From NCBI RefSeq assembly GCF_008831285.2, contig NC_045149.1, positions 16,361,035 through 16,425,034 of the forward strand: a DNA stretch of 64,000 nucleotides, given 5' to 3'. Position numbers and translations under genes: made by a program. Each line of letters starts with the position of its first letter. Within the stretch, counting starts at the first letter, position 1. This document shows, piece by piece, positions 25,372 through 38,290 of this stretch. This DNA comes from Nymphaea colorata. Its lineage: Eukaryota > Streptophyta > Magnoliopsida > Nymphaeales > Nymphaeaceae. The notes beneath the pieces were generated by a model. The model was not told the origin of the DNA. It saw only the letters and a program-made list of their open reading frames with translations, and did no database searches.

Positions 25372-25861
25372 AGAGAATTAATATCAGAGATTGAACTACT
25401 TGAGCAAGAGGTGGCCAACCGTGAAAAGCATGTCCTGTCTCTCTACACAAGTATTTTTGATCAGTGTATCAGCAAGACATCATCAGAATGAAATTCAGGG
25501 GCAACGTCTCCTGCCCACGATAAAAATGAAGCACAGAAGCATCCAAGTATCATTTCTAGCTCATTTTGCTCTTTTAAGAAGTTCCCTTTGCAACATTTGC
25601 AAGTTATGGCAACTACGAAGGAGAATGGGGAGAGGAGTTCAACGCAGACATGCAAGAACAGATACAATTCACTCTTTAGCAATAAAGTGGATGTCGATAA
25701 GGAGGGTCACTTTCGTGATTGTGTTTAGGTATGACTGGAAACTGGTGCTTCTTGTTATGGTTAACTTGCATCTTACTGTTGTTTTGCATCTCATATTTAA
25801 AATGGGCAGTCATTTTTAAGAGTGAGGAAATAAAAGAGTGCAATTGGAACTCCCCATTTAG
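25372..25861 (+). pseudogene. Displaced copy of exon 5 of the leucine-zipper/DUF547 gene
   Basis: Bases 25372-25728 align without gaps to exon 5 of the DUF547 gene (53330-53686). About 130 bp of its following intron are also present, up to CCCCATTTAG. The frame reads EIELLEQEVANREKH as in the gene, but Arg CGA has become TGA at 25489-25491. The last codons before the donor read GTT TAG instead of GGT AAG. Intron sequence shows that this was copied as DNA, not through spliced RNA. Only one exon is present, so it is non-functional. Homology stops exactly where a MITE begins. Confidence 0.92.
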
Positions 25862-26030
25862 TTAAGGGGTGTTTGATAACCTTGGATTTGAGGATCCTCC
25901 AATTCTAAACCCAATGTTTTTTCAATGCAAAATGTAAAATAAGTATCATCTTAGATCGTTCCGCATTTTCACGTCAGATCCATATTGGATTCATGGATTC
26001 CAAATCCAAAATAATTGAACGCCCCTTTAA
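25862..26030. mobile_element. MITE with about 35-bp terminal inverted repeats
   Basis: The left end TTAAGGGGTGTTTGAT and the reverse complement of the right end TTAAAGGGGCGTTCAAT match. The similarity continues inward (TTGGATTTGAGGATCC against TTGGATTTGGAATCC). The element is about 169 bp and non-coding. TTA/TAA at the edges would fit a three-base target duplication of the Tourist/Harbinger type, but the family is not certain. Confidence 0.7.
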
Positions 26031-26616
26031 AGTGACAACAAGTGATCAGCTGAATGTTATATATGAAATATTAAAAGAATCCTGAATTCAGCAGATGCAC
26101 ATACGGATTTTCATATGCGATTTTCAAGATCAAGCTGGTAGGCAAGCCCTTTCAATTTCATGCAGCTAGGGCTTGTAGGAATGGTGACTGAACTTGGGTC
26201 ACTTTTTGAACTTAACTCCGAAAAATGATATCCGAAACCGGAAATCAAGTTAATTTCCATGTCCAATGCCTTTAAACATCGGAGGTAAAAATCCGCGCCA
26301 TAAAAATAAACTCCTCCCACTGTCCAATCCTGACCGCGCCATGACCGTGTCCAATCGGCGGGTAAAACGACCCCGCCATAAAACCCTCTGCCTCCCTCCC
26401 TCCACCATTCTTCGCGCCTTTCTTCTTCTCTGGCTCGTTGAACCTTCTCGTAAATCCGGTCCCATAAACCCAAGACCTCTCGATCGACCAGTCGGTGTTC
26501 GATCACTGAGAGGAGCAACAGCAATCCTAGAACTTCATTAATCCACTTCCCATTGCCCAGTGACCGATCTCCAAATCCCTAACCTTTCGTTTACGATCTC
26601 TGTCGAGTTCGGGAGG
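26031..26616 (+). promoter_or_regulatory. PSD1 upstream region and probable 5' UTR
   Basis: This GC-richer stretch precedes the PSD1 start. Two similar elements containing CCATAAAA occur near 26297-26310 and 26375-26390 and could serve as TATA-like boxes. C/T-rich sequence at 26390-26450 resembles a plant 5' leader. An upstream in-frame ATG at 26560 would extend the protein by 19 residues. Confidence 0.4.
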
Positions 26617-29600
26617 ATGTGGTTTAGGGTTTACGCTAGGCTCGGGCACTTCCCGAACCATTTCTATCCTCGCGACCTTCGTGCAAGAAAGCCGATCAAT
26701 GGCTTCGGGAGGAGAACCGTCACAAGCCGCGCGTCGTTCCAAACTGGAAGTGAACCCGAAGGTCAGCTTCTGCCCTCTTCTTTTTCTCTTTGAGTAATTA
26801 TTTTCGAGTTTTCGGTTATTGCTGACTAGAATGACGGGGCTGATATTGGCCCGGTACTATTTCTGTACGGCGTATAACTTATAACTGCTTGGAACAGGCG
26901 CGATTGACAAGTACTATGTGTTTAAGATATCGTCAAAGGGTCTAGTTCTTGATATATGAACTGGTCCAAAACTGGTTTCCCAAACTGGTACAGAACATGG
27001 ATTCTTGTAGTCGGGACTGTATTATGTTGGGAGTATAGAAAATCGGTTGCATGTGAGTATGGTCATCTATGGGTTGTTAGGGCTTTTCTTTTTATGTTCA
27101 CTGGCCAAAAACTTGTTTCTTAAGCTTGTATATGAATTATCTTGCTCATGTCTTCCCATATAGTTTGTTGCAGTACAAAATCCGGTCGGCATACTTTGTA
27201 TTATGTGAGGATGGTGCCTGTGGCAGTTGCTTCGTAGTGTTGCATCAGTTGTAAGAGGCGTGTCCAAAACCCACTATTTTGGCTTTATTATATTTCTTCA
27301 GGCATGCACATGCAAATTCGATGGGTGGGTGATCGTTTACCGGACAACTTGCAAGCTTGCAACATATAAAGAACACTTTCTGTTCAGTTGTTTCCAAAAC
27401 AAGAAAAGATAAAACTTTTATTTCACATGGCAATTGCATTTTCATTTGTTCTGATCGCAAGTAATTGTAGTTCACCTCCTTATTTTTTACTGATGTTTCT
27501 CAGGGAATTCTTTTCTTATTCCTGGTGCAACGGTGGCCACCATAGTGATGCTTGGTCTTCTGCATGCAAGGCGTCTTTATGACGACAAGAAGGTAGACAT
27601 TGAATATGCCTTTATTGGTGGTGAGAAGATAAATTTGGTATTCAAAGTTTCAAACCAGAGAAGCTTAGTGTAAAGTTAAAGGAAAGGAATGAAGTTTGTA
27701 TTATCGCTATCAAGTATCCATGTGTAGTGAGGACCCTCCGTGAAAAAGTTGGATGGTCCTCATTTGATGTCTCTAGATGTCACTTGAGTGACTATATATA
27801 TATATATATAACACACACACACACAGAGAAAAATATAGTATATAGATAAAATGCATATATACATATAGGTCAAGGATTAGTTAACTGACTGAGTAAGCTA
27901 ACTAGTTGACTAGTTAGACGAATTGCTTATTGGTTTGACAAACAGGTCGGTTGATGTAGAATTGCTGATTCTCTTGTGAGTTCACTTGTTTGATTCAATA
28001 TCAGATATGCTCACCTAAGAATGAGTTAACAGTTGTTAACTGATGGGCTTACATTCACAAACCCATGTAATCTTGTTGCTGTCAAAATTATTAATTCAGT
28101 CCCTCATGTTTTGGTTTGACAGATGGAGGAGGCAAGAGAGAAAGGCGTTGACTTGGAGTTCTCCCCTGATGTAAAAGTAAACAGCTTTGACGCGTTAGCA
28201 TCTTTTTTTTTTTAATGAGAAAATGGTTTTCCTTTTTTTGTTACAGTTTTTTTTTTCTTTCTTGTTGGGATGGATTGTTTTCACACATTAGAATTTGATC
28301 TCCCCTTACCAAAAAGGTCTTGACTTAAAATGCAGGCTGCTTTTTTGAGGTTGCTGCCCTTACGGACCATTTCCCGCCTTTGGGGTCTCCTCACAAGTAC
28401 AGTTAGTGTCATCCTTCCTAATAAAACTACTTTCCTTGATAAAAGCTTGGTTATATGTGCATATTATGCTTTCTTTCTTGGGAGGATTGCTATGCAGTTA
28501 GTTGCCATAAAGCTTATTCTAATCTGGTTAATATGTCAAGAAATAAAAAAGCTATACTTGCTACATTTCATTAATCATGCTTTTGAAAGTTAACCCTCTT
28601 CTGGAACCTCTATCTGTTTTTGGGAGCCATGATGTAGCTGTAAAGTTCATTACTAGACAATAATGGGATTGGTGTTAGACTCTAAGGATGCATTGAATCA
28701 TTGATGCCTGGAGAACTCGATTTTGTTTGGATGAATTGAGCAACATAGATATTGCTATGTTTGGGTTTCACCATTCAATCCTTGATCGAATCTGGCAACT
28801 TGGTGATCGTTTTTTGGTCATCTGTATGAAGAAAACTGTTATTCTCTTGTTTGTAAATTGTAACATGAATAATCTGTGGAGTAAATTAAGCTAAGAAAGA
28901 ACTTAGCTAACTCTAAGTGATGAGAAAGTAGCACTAGCCACCAGGATTTTTGTGTGCATGAATAACTATCTATACTAGTAACAAAATAAACTTGGGCTGA
29001 ATTTATGCGGCTGAATTTATGCCACTCTTCAAATTATTTGGTACTCATAGATTGTTTTATGTTGTTTGACAAATGCAATTTAACTTTGAGTTGCATTTTT
29101 TTTTTGGGAGATGTCAATTTTGGATGTTATGGACTCTTCAAATTAGCTAGGACATGTATAGTGGATTGTTTGAGTGATTTGCCAAATGAAGATTAATTTT
29201 AAATTGAATCATTTTTAGAGTGTTAATTTTGGATGTTATAGTGCTCTGTATAGTGTGATGATGATTTTCTATGAAACGCTCACAGTCTCACAGGCATACA
29301 TGTGTACATATCAGGCATACATGTGTACATATCAGTACTATAGATCTCTTCTTAGATGAGAAGTGTTTATGGTTAGTGAACCATGGTGTTTTCTCCAATC
29401 ATTTATGTTTCATTGAACTTTTTTTTTCACCAGTAAAAAGAAGCAGTTCCCTTCAAAGAATGCATGTAAAAGAAAGTACTGTTCAGCAGCTGTCATGAGA
29501 CAACCTTATACCTGAATTGTCTTGTTCATGACTGCAGTATTTTTTGGGTATATTTGATTTTTTGTTGTACAGCTCCTGGAAAAAAATACATTTGTAGTTC

Positions 29601-32600
29601 TGACCTAGCATCTATTTCCATTTATTCAATTCCCGTGCTTCTATTTTATTGTGTATGGCAGCTGCTAGGTGCTGCTGTACTTGAGTCTTCATTATTTTGG
29701 ATATTTTTTTTCTTATCAGTATCAAATGTCTCTGTGATTGTAGATGTAGTTGACCAGAAACTTGAATGAACTTTGCTCTGGTTTCTTGCCACAGGAAATA
29801 CCAATACCTTTTCGATCGTTGGTATACAAAAGCTGGGCTCGAGCATTTCATACAAGTAAGGCTTCTTTCTGCTATTTGCATTGCCTTATTGCATATATAC
29901 AAAGCAATCTACATTCTACAGACTACAAAGTATGACCTTACAAACTTAATGTGCCAATTCATATTACATTGATAACATCCCAAAAGGGTTCTGGCGTTTG
30001 ATTTGCCTACTTCTGTCTTTGAATAATCTTGAGGTTATGTGTGTTCTTGTTACCTAATATGTAAGTGCGCTTTAAAGTTTAAACCTTAAGGACTGTCCTT
30101 TTTATGACCAGAGAACTGTGGTACATGCATGTAGTTACTGGGAATCGTAAGAATCGTGCCTTTTAAAAATGTCATCATGCTTCAAATTTTAGGATTGTTT
30201 ATTGTGAACTTTGTATTGTCATCTTCTGAAATGATATGATTTGCAAAAGTGTATACCTGAATAATAAAATATGTAATCTTGGACACCCTGTATTGTCGTT
30301 GCTGTGCTACATTATGTCTACATCAAGTATTCTAAGGTTGAAAGAGTATTGATAACCATCTCTTTTCAATTTTCGTAGATCTTGAAGAAGTTGGTTTACC
30401 GTTGGAGGAATATGCTTCATTACAAGAGTTTTTTATACACTCTCTTAAAGAAGGCTCACGGCCTATTGACCCTGATCCAAATTGTCTGGTAACTGGTAAC
30501 CTGCCATTCTATCTTCTCTCCTGTAATATTTCTTTTCTGTTTGCCTTTTGGGGTGTGTACTAAGTGCTCAGTTACTGTTTATCACTTTATTGTTCTTGAG
30601 TAATAGGTTAGTCCTGTTGATGGAATAATATTGAGATTTGGAGAGTTGCAAGAACCTGGAGATATGATTGAGCAAGTGAAGGGATTTTCCTATTCTGCTT
30701 CTTCTCTTCTTGGCACAAATCTTTCCTTTCCTCTTCTGGCTGCTGATGATGAATATGGAAAACATAATACTGCGGAAAACCGACAGAGTGCTAGTCCAGA
30801 AAAAAATTCATGGTGGCGAATCTCACTGGCATCACCTAGAGTTCGTGGTCCTGATGTACTGAGGTAGTCTTATATTTACATGTTTCTTGTAGTTGCTAGC
30901 TACTTTTTGCTAGTAAGAGAATCTATTGGAACTATAGGCACCACAGCAACCATTCATATTGTCAACTTTTGTAGATTATGCAACACTATTGGTGTTTTTG
31001 TAAGTTGTATTTGAGTGTTTGTTGAAAGGTTGTAATATGCTTGGGTGGTTTTTGGGTGCCACCCAAAACGTGGTCCTGGTAAAAAACCAGGTTGTAGGTG
31101 TCAATTGTCAAACCCAATTTTGCCATAAAACTGAGTTATATGGCATGTTTGGGCACCACCCAGCCTTTCCAAAACTCAGTTCGTCGAGGGAGTGGGTTGA
31201 TGACCCCCTTCTCCTTCCTTTTGCAGTCCCGCCACCATTAAAAGATGTGGCGGGATGGGAAAAATATTCCAGTTGTCCATGGCTGGACAATGCTGGTTCT
31301 GCCATTTTCTGTATGAAAACAGCCAGAAAAGCAAATGAAACTTTGTCTTTTTATTTTCATTATGCCGTTCTCCAGCGACAAAACAGGCTGCTGGAAAATA
31401 GGTAGTCTTCTTTTTCTTTTTTAAGTGTTCTGTCCAACCTGCCACCAACTTGAAAGCTGTTGAGATCATAGAAGATGGGTGACCATACCTGAGCCATTTT
31501 CCAGCTATAGGTGGGAAATGACCACCATTTTCTTTTTTGGTTTTTCTTTTCTTTCAGAAGAAAAAAAAATTATTTTGGCAGTGGATGAAAGACCTGGTTT
31601 TCAAGGAAACCCAGTTTTGCTTCCTTTTCATCCAAACACTACCTTGGAATCTTTTTCTTTTCTTTTTTTTGTATAGTGTAAACAACATGTGCTGTGGTTG
31701 ATGCCCATTTTAAACTTTAAGCTGGTCTACGGTTTTCCCATCATTTTTGTTACTTCATTAATTCTTTGTGCTGAACACATTGGTAATTTTTATTGGTCTT
31801 CTGGTTGGTTGATTGAGGTGTTACGAGACTGAGTTCTCTTTAGTTCTCTGTATGTTGTTTTGACCCCTGTTGCATTGAAGTGGACATTATTGATGCGATA
31901 TTGTTTCTGTGTCTTTGACAGTCCAGTGAAGGGGATATTTTACTGTGTCATATATTTAAAGCCTGGATACTACCATCGTGTACACTCACCTGTTGATTGG
32001 AATGTGCTTCTTCGTCGCCATTTCTCTGGTAATTCAAGTGAGATCTGTTTGGAAGTGGAACCTTGTTAGTTGTTACCTGTTCTCGTTCTAATGTTTGTGT
32101 TTGCATTTTAGAGCATATACAATTAAATTTCTAATTGTTTTGGCTGCCCGTTTTATGATCGCACTCATTTTAATGCATGTGAGAACTTCATTGAATACAG
32201 AAGATGGTATGATGTTATGAAGTGTAATTATTAGAGCATTTTGATATTCTAATTGATTAATATTTGTAGAAGCATGGAACTGTTGGATCTATGCTTCAAA
32301 ATTATATTTTTTAATGGGATAATGATAATGACTTCTTAAACACAAGCTGAATTTATGGCAACTTTTTTTTAGTTGTTTCTCCCTATTATTTAATCTCGTA
32401 CTGCAATTTATATCCTCTTATTGCTTTGATTTTACTTAGGACATTAGACACAGATTTCTTAATAAACTATTTGTGTTATAGCTACAAGCAGTCCACCTTC
32501 CCTTTTATGAAGTTTCATTTTTTATTCTGATTTGCTTCCTCCACTTCACATTGCTTCCAAGAATGTGGTCATCTCTTAATTTAATTACTTTTCAATACAT

Positions 32601-33720
32601 TTACTTTCCTGCTTACTCTTCACGTATTGCTTCCCTATCTTCTTCAGGATGGTGTGGGAACTGTAGATACTTGTACCAAAGTCGCCAAGGTTCATTGGAA
32701 AAAAAAAACTTTTCCAAAATGATGGAATTTTTGGAGTTTTTTTGTCTGATTTTGTCATATAATCTTTCTATTCCTTGGGTTTATGTCTTGTTGCACAGTT
32801 GGTTATTTTTTACAAAATTAACAAGCGTTGTAGTAGCAAAGGCTGCCATAATATGAATCTAGCAATTGGATACTTCATCCAACTGTAATGTTGTATGGTG
32901 CGTGATCCAAAAGTTGTATACAAGACCACATTAATTTTTTATTTGTTTAGTAGATTGTAGACTATGCAATGTCTGTTGCATTATATGTGAACAGTATAAC
33001 ATTGCCATGTCTTCTTGTATAAGTGCTTTTTTCTTCTGTTTCTCTGAATTTATTTCAGGTTCTGTTTAGTAATATCTGTATATCTCTCAGGTAATCTTTT
33101 CCCTTTGAATGAGCGCGCTACAAGAACAATAAGAAACCTGCATGTTGAGAATGAAAGGGTAAGTTTAAATTTTGACCAAAGGATCTTCCGAAATTTTCCT
33201 GACCTGTTCACTTTTCTGTTTCCTGCATAATTTTGAATGATAAATGCATCTCTAAAATTTGCACTTCCAAGAAAAATGCATCTTTTAGTTACTTTAACCA
33301 TGATTTAGCTTACATTAGAATCTCAACAAAAAAAAAAAAAATCACTTAGTTTCACAAAAGTTGAATTCATTTGTATGACAGTACATTTAAGTTACTCTTA
33401 TCTCTTTTTTAATGGTAGTTGTATCCTTTCATTAGGGAAAAATGGTTTTTATCTGTGAATTTACTTTAAGGACCACCTTGAGATGCTTAAATATAAGAGG
33501 TAAGAAACAAGGTTGGATGGTATGTTACTAGGCCATAAAATTGTTAAAATTTTGATTGGACTGAAAAAAAGAAACCTTTTATTCTGTTGCCTGTAGGCGT
33601 ATGCATTCCCTCTCTCTGGATATGTGTGTGTGTGTACACATATATACATATATGTGGTCATATGAAAGTTGGCACTCTTCTGTTTATTTTGGGGGGTGGG
33701 GGTTGGGGGGGGAGGGAGGG

Positions 33721-33766
<46 letters not shown>

Positions 33767-36233
33767 GTCACTGGCCCTATGTAAAGGAAAGCTCAGCTGG
33801 CTTTTAATGTCCCCTACCCCCATGTGACTTTCCTTTTTTACCTCCCTGTTGGCATTCTATGGGTTGAGAGGAATAGTGGTGGTTGCATCATGTATGAAAC
33901 TGATGGGCCTTGCACTATGAGAAGCAGCCCTCATCCCACCCAATGTCATTGCATGGTGTTACTATTCTAGCTCGAGCAGATTTGGATCTCAATTTATTCT
34001 GAGGAGTTTGCATGACCATCGGATAGCATCCTGTCATCCATGTATGAGAGAGCAATGGAACTTCTGCTGTTTGGTGGTTGAGATTTCTCTTGTTCTGATT
34101 CACATTTTGGTTTGTATTCCAGTATTGAATTGTGAAGCTTGCAGTGTACAGACTTTTTTTTTCCTTGGATAACCAATGAAAAATAAAATCTCCTTTGTAG
34201 CAAGAAGTCGGTAAATACAGTGAATCTGCACTTCATGTTTTAGTTGTTGTCATGGTCATCATCATGGTTAATCTTTGTCCTAAGTTCCTAACTATATGAG
34301 GTATATATAGTGTCAATACAGTCGTCGGCTAATTATGTAATCTCTTACCTCCACGTAAAAATTCTTTTGTTTCTAGTTATTTGGATTTATCCTTCTGTCT
34401 TACCTTACCTGGGAAAGGAAACTTCATTCTCCCCTTCAATGACATGCTTCAACTATTCATGGAATGCTCACTAGTTGCTTTCCTTGCACAACCTTTAGGT
34501 AAAAACTGTAAAATCCAGTTACTAGTCACATAGTTTATTGATTTTGATTATTCTAAATATGAAGATCCTCCTCACAAGTCTATTTTTAATGTTTCCCTCC
34601 TACTTATCGTTAGTTGAATGTTTTTCTCCTGTTGTGCTGGTAGGTTGTCCTGGAAGGTCAATGGTTGGAAGGCTTTATGGCCTTGGTAGCAATTGGTGCG
34701 ACAAATGTTGGATCTGTTAAGGTTTGTTGTTATAATGTTGTTATTTTCTTCATTCCATTCATGTTCGTTGCATGTAAGGATGTTTGTTATGTGGGGATTG
34801 AAATATTGGACAGAATATTGCTTTTTTTAATTTTTTCTGCATATTTCATTATAAAACCTCATAATTGCTTTCTGTGTAATTGTTTGATAGTCAAAAGCCT
34901 ATACTACATCAGGATGCTGTTTACTTTTTCTCCAGCAAAGCCCAACTTCAGATTTCGAACATGCAAAAGAAATTCCGTGAAACGTCATTAATACTAATAT
35001 CATCGTTTTTCTTTCTTTTGGTTTGCATGGGGGGATGTTAAGAGAAAAGAGAGAGCGTTCTGAAACTGTTTTGTGGTGTGGAGGTTTTAATGCACAGAGT
35101 GAACTAAAGGGCAAGTAATTGTCAGTTATGTGATTAGTTATAGGTGCAAGATAATTTCATAGAATATTAGCTATCATACGATCTGTTTCAGCAACCATGA
35201 TGAAAATGCATTTCACATAAAAATGCATCTTCCCTCAATGTCTTCTCTATTCTGCTGTATGAGCAGAAGGCAAAGAATGCAGTGAGCAGTGGATACTGGA
35301 TATCTAACTTCATGATTCTTTCTTGATGTCAGCTGCAATTTTGTCTCCCCATAAATGGCCTTCTTCCTGTAAAGATATTCTGAAAGTCACATGCAATTAA
35401 TCATTATGTTTGTTACAGCTTTTCATTGAGCCGGAGCTGAAAACCAACAGGCCAAGGAAGTTATTGCATACTGAGCCCCCTACTGATCGCTTTTATGAAC
35501 CCAAAGGCACAGGATTGTTACTGAAGAAGGGCGACGAGGTAATTACGTTATTACTTAAAACTTCTGCAATTACCCAAGATGCGTTCAGGATAAGTTTCTC
35601 ATATTAATTAGTGTCAATCTTTTTAGCTATACCACAAGTAATTAGTAGTTTAGTACGTATTTTACTATAACCAAATCACATGAAATGAAACTTTTATTTT
35701 TTGCTTTTGGGTTGTGTATCAAATTGTTGGGTTGTAGGTAGAGGAACATTTATTCTGTGGCTCTTTCGGGTTATTACTCGTTGGAAAGTCCCGCCAACAT
35801 CTTTTAGCTACCCACTCAGAGTACTAGCCACAGGGTTTTATGGACTAGGAACCAAGTACCTTGACCGAGTCATGGTTTTCCCTCTAATAAACCATCTAAA
35901 CTTCACATGAAAATTTTCTCATTTAATTTCATGTTTTCTGTTGAACCATTAAATTATTTTCTTGGTTTTGTTTCCTTGGATTGATGGGTGGAAGCAGATT
36001 GTCCCTGTATCTCACTATCTCTATCTCTTTCAAGTAATAGCTTGATCAGAATTTGTAATTAATCTATGCAGGTGGCAGCCTTCAGAATGGGATCTACAGT
36101 AGTTCTTATCTTCCAAGCTGCTAGATCAAGATCTGAAGATGGAGGGGCATCTTCCGAGTTTAGGTTCTGCATTAATAGAGGCGAGAGGATTCGTGTAGGT
36201 CAAGCCATAGGAAGGTTGCACGGTTCTTCCTGA
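26617..36233 (+). CDS. PSD1: Mitochondrial phosphatidylserine decarboxylase proenzyme
   Basis: Twelve exons join in frame to 438 residues: 26617-26761, 27504-27592, 28123-28176, 28336-28401, 29795-29855, 30379-30488, 30607-30863, 31922-32028, 33091-33158, 34644-34721, 35419-35538 and 36072-36233. The enzyme makes phosphatidylethanolamine from phosphatidylserine using a self-generated pyruvoyl group. The N-terminus is Arg-rich and Asp/Glu-poor (mitochondrial presequence), followed by one hydrophobic anchor ([15 protein letters not shown]). VSPVDG holds the conserved Asp at 180, and YYHRVHSP holds the catalytic His near 279. MGST at 391-394 is the self-cleavage site, between Gly392 and Ser393. 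All splice sites are GT-AG; the exon 4 donor (ACA|GTTAGT) is the weakest. The start at 26617 gives the better presequence; 26560 is an in-frame alternative. Confidence 0.95.
27793..27825. repeat. (TA)n(CA)n microsatellite in PSD1 intron 2
   Basis: A TA run is followed directly by an AC run. Confidence 0.9.
31014..31639. mobile_element. Possible MITE-like insertion in PSD1 intron 7
   Basis: The left edge AGTGTTTGTTGAAAGG resembles the reverse complement of the right edge (AGTGTTTGGATGAAAAGG). The interior contains GGGTGCCACCC- and GGGCACCACCC-like inverted segments and no gene. No target-site duplication is evident. Confidence 0.35.
32107..32330. repeat. Dispersed repeat, copy B (PSD1 intron 8)
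   Basis: This is the same-orientation partner of 23305-23541. It ends with the shared GGGATAATGATAATG, after which the two sequences part. Confidence 0.75.
33721..33764. repeat. (GA)n microsatellite in PSD1 intron 9
   Basis: A G-rich tract (about 33690-33722) runs into an uninterrupted GA repeat. Confidence 0.95.
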
Positions 36234-38290
36234 TTGCGGGGGACTGATTTTTTTTGGTCTATTGTGCAACCTCTCCTGATTGTCCCGGTTTTTCATGGTT
36301 TAGTTTGATGTCTATAGCGGTTCTGCTAATTTTTATGCGGAAACTCAAATTGCTGATTACGTGTATATCAGCGTCACTAAGAACGATTTTTGAATTGAAG
36401 TGGGCTTTCAAAAAGACTCACGAGTTGGCTAAACTGGTATCACATCCGATTCGATTGTTTTTCTTTTGCTCAAAAATCATGAAGTTGAAAAGTTGAAAGT
36501 ACGAGAAACTTGATGGAAAAATCATGCCTCTGTCGAATGGTGTGTCGTGTCAAATTGTCTCGATTTTATTTGGCTGATTCATGTTAAGTCAATGATTTTA
36601 CCAATGCAGGTTTATATCGATTAATCTGCTTCTCCATGGGGAAAATGTTAAGATAGACACAACTGTTGATCAGGTCACCTGGCTTTGCTCCTTTGGGCTC
36701 GAGGATATACGGTGTGGCAGTCGAGCTTTAATACAATTGCGCCAATTCCTTGATTTTCTTTTTTATCGTTTTTTCGTGCAAGGTTTTCTTTTGATTCTCC
36801 CGGAACTCGATCGTCCCCGATACCTAGCGATTCTCAGAAATGTCATGGCAAGGGGCTAGAGGAAATCAAGGATTGGAAGATGCTGAAGTAGAAGTAGTGA
36901 AGTTTAACTAGAACAGAAACAAATCGAGGTAGGCATCTAGTAACTTTTGGATGTTTTAGTTGTGCATTTAATTTAAGGGGCATAGCCTAGTTGGTCAGAC
37001 TAGGCATGTCTTTAGTTTAAGGGACATAGCGCGGCATCCAAGTTGAAGGATGTCTCGTTTTATCATTAACACCGACGGAACTCAAAACTTCGGAGGCAAG
37101 GGGAATGGAGGGCTTTCAGGCTTCGCTTAGAACTGTGGGATTGACCCTCTCACTCACCCAAATTACACTGGACTACTGCCCTTTTTAATCTAAGCTGGCG
37201 CTTATTGCTTCCGTCCAACTACAATTCTTAATCTAAGCTGGCGCTTATTGCTTACGTCCAACTACAAGCAGCTTCAAATCTTTGTGAGATCCATCAAAAT
37301 TTTATTGCCTGGCCATCCCGAAAATTCCATTTTCACATTGGTTGTCACCATTGAACCAAATCAAAAAACTAATTAATAACATGCATGTTCTTCGAGCAGT
37401 CATTGGTTCCTAATTTCCAACTATGCGCTTCCAAATTGAACTGTTACATCAAGTTTTTCCCCTGAAAATGAAAACGGAGAAGCAAATGAAATAGAATCAG
37501 TAACCAACTTGAACTTCAATCTTCAGGTGACGCTAGGACCACAACCAAAAGAAACGTGAATCAATTCTATTCACCTTTCCGCGATGTCATGCTGCTGCGA
37601 AAGAATAGCACAAGCGGATGAAGAAATAACATAATTCAAGAGATCAAACAGGGAAAAACGCAGAATAGACAGAGGGCAGGGTTTGAGGTAAATTGTGAAG
37701 TTTGTTGAGGTGAGGACTCCAAGCGTGGCCACTTCCCTTCCTGAGCTTTCTCATAGGCAGCGGCATTGAGTGGTCGGTCACTCAAAGGAGTATGACCATT
37801 AACGGTCAGGTCGTTGGAGGGTCATTCTGTCAAGGAAGGAAAATGCGAGCAACAAGAGTAACTGTGTTCGCCATTCTGTCACTCCCTTGGTTACAGTAAT
37901 CTACAGAAGCTTGAGTCGATGTCTGCATATTTGCAGAACTTTTATCTGACGAGGACCTCTCCCAGGAACAGGTGCTTTACCAGACGGGGGAGATACAAGC
38001 ACCAGAGTGAGCAAGGGTCACTGAAATGTCACTAATAGGAAAGCTCAGAAATTTGATCGTATGACCATAACGAATAGTTCGCCGAGCAAAATCCAGAGTT
38101 ACTGAAATTCTGAAAGAAAGAGACTCAGAGAAACAAACTGCGAAGCAGAACGAGTGCAACTAATAGGATCTGAGGCAATTCATCGAGAAAGGTGATCCAG
38201 TAAAATTAGCAACTTGAAAGAACAAAAGCGAATCAAAACATGCCGCATTGATCAGATCTTGATCCAACGGGCGGACAAGAGACGGGACAC
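36234..38290. other. Region between PSD1 and the minus-strand microprotein gene
   Basis: No gene is recognised. The left part should hold the PSD1 3' UTR, and the right part the 3' UTR of the minus-strand gene. A 40-bp duplication lies at 37185-37267. Confidence 0.5.
37185..37267. repeat. 40-bp direct duplication, period 43
   Basis: A sequence containing TAAGCTGGCGCTTATTGCTT occurs at 37185-37224 and again at 37228-37267, with one substitution. Confidence 0.9.

Noticed and set aside
26111-26524. 137-codon minus-strand frame, Arg/Glu-rich
   Set aside because: It is antisense to the PSD1 leader region, with low-complexity composition from C/T-rich sequence and no recognisable family.
32551-32856. 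101-codon hydrophobic frame in PSD1 intron 8
   Set aside because: It is T-rich intron sequence giving Phe/Leu-rich translation, with flanking PSD1 exons that join without it.
36975-37010. GGGGCATAGCCTAGTTGGTCAG, reminiscent of a tRNA D-arm
   Set aside because: No acceptor stem, anticodon arm or T-loop (GTTCRA) follows at the right spacing.
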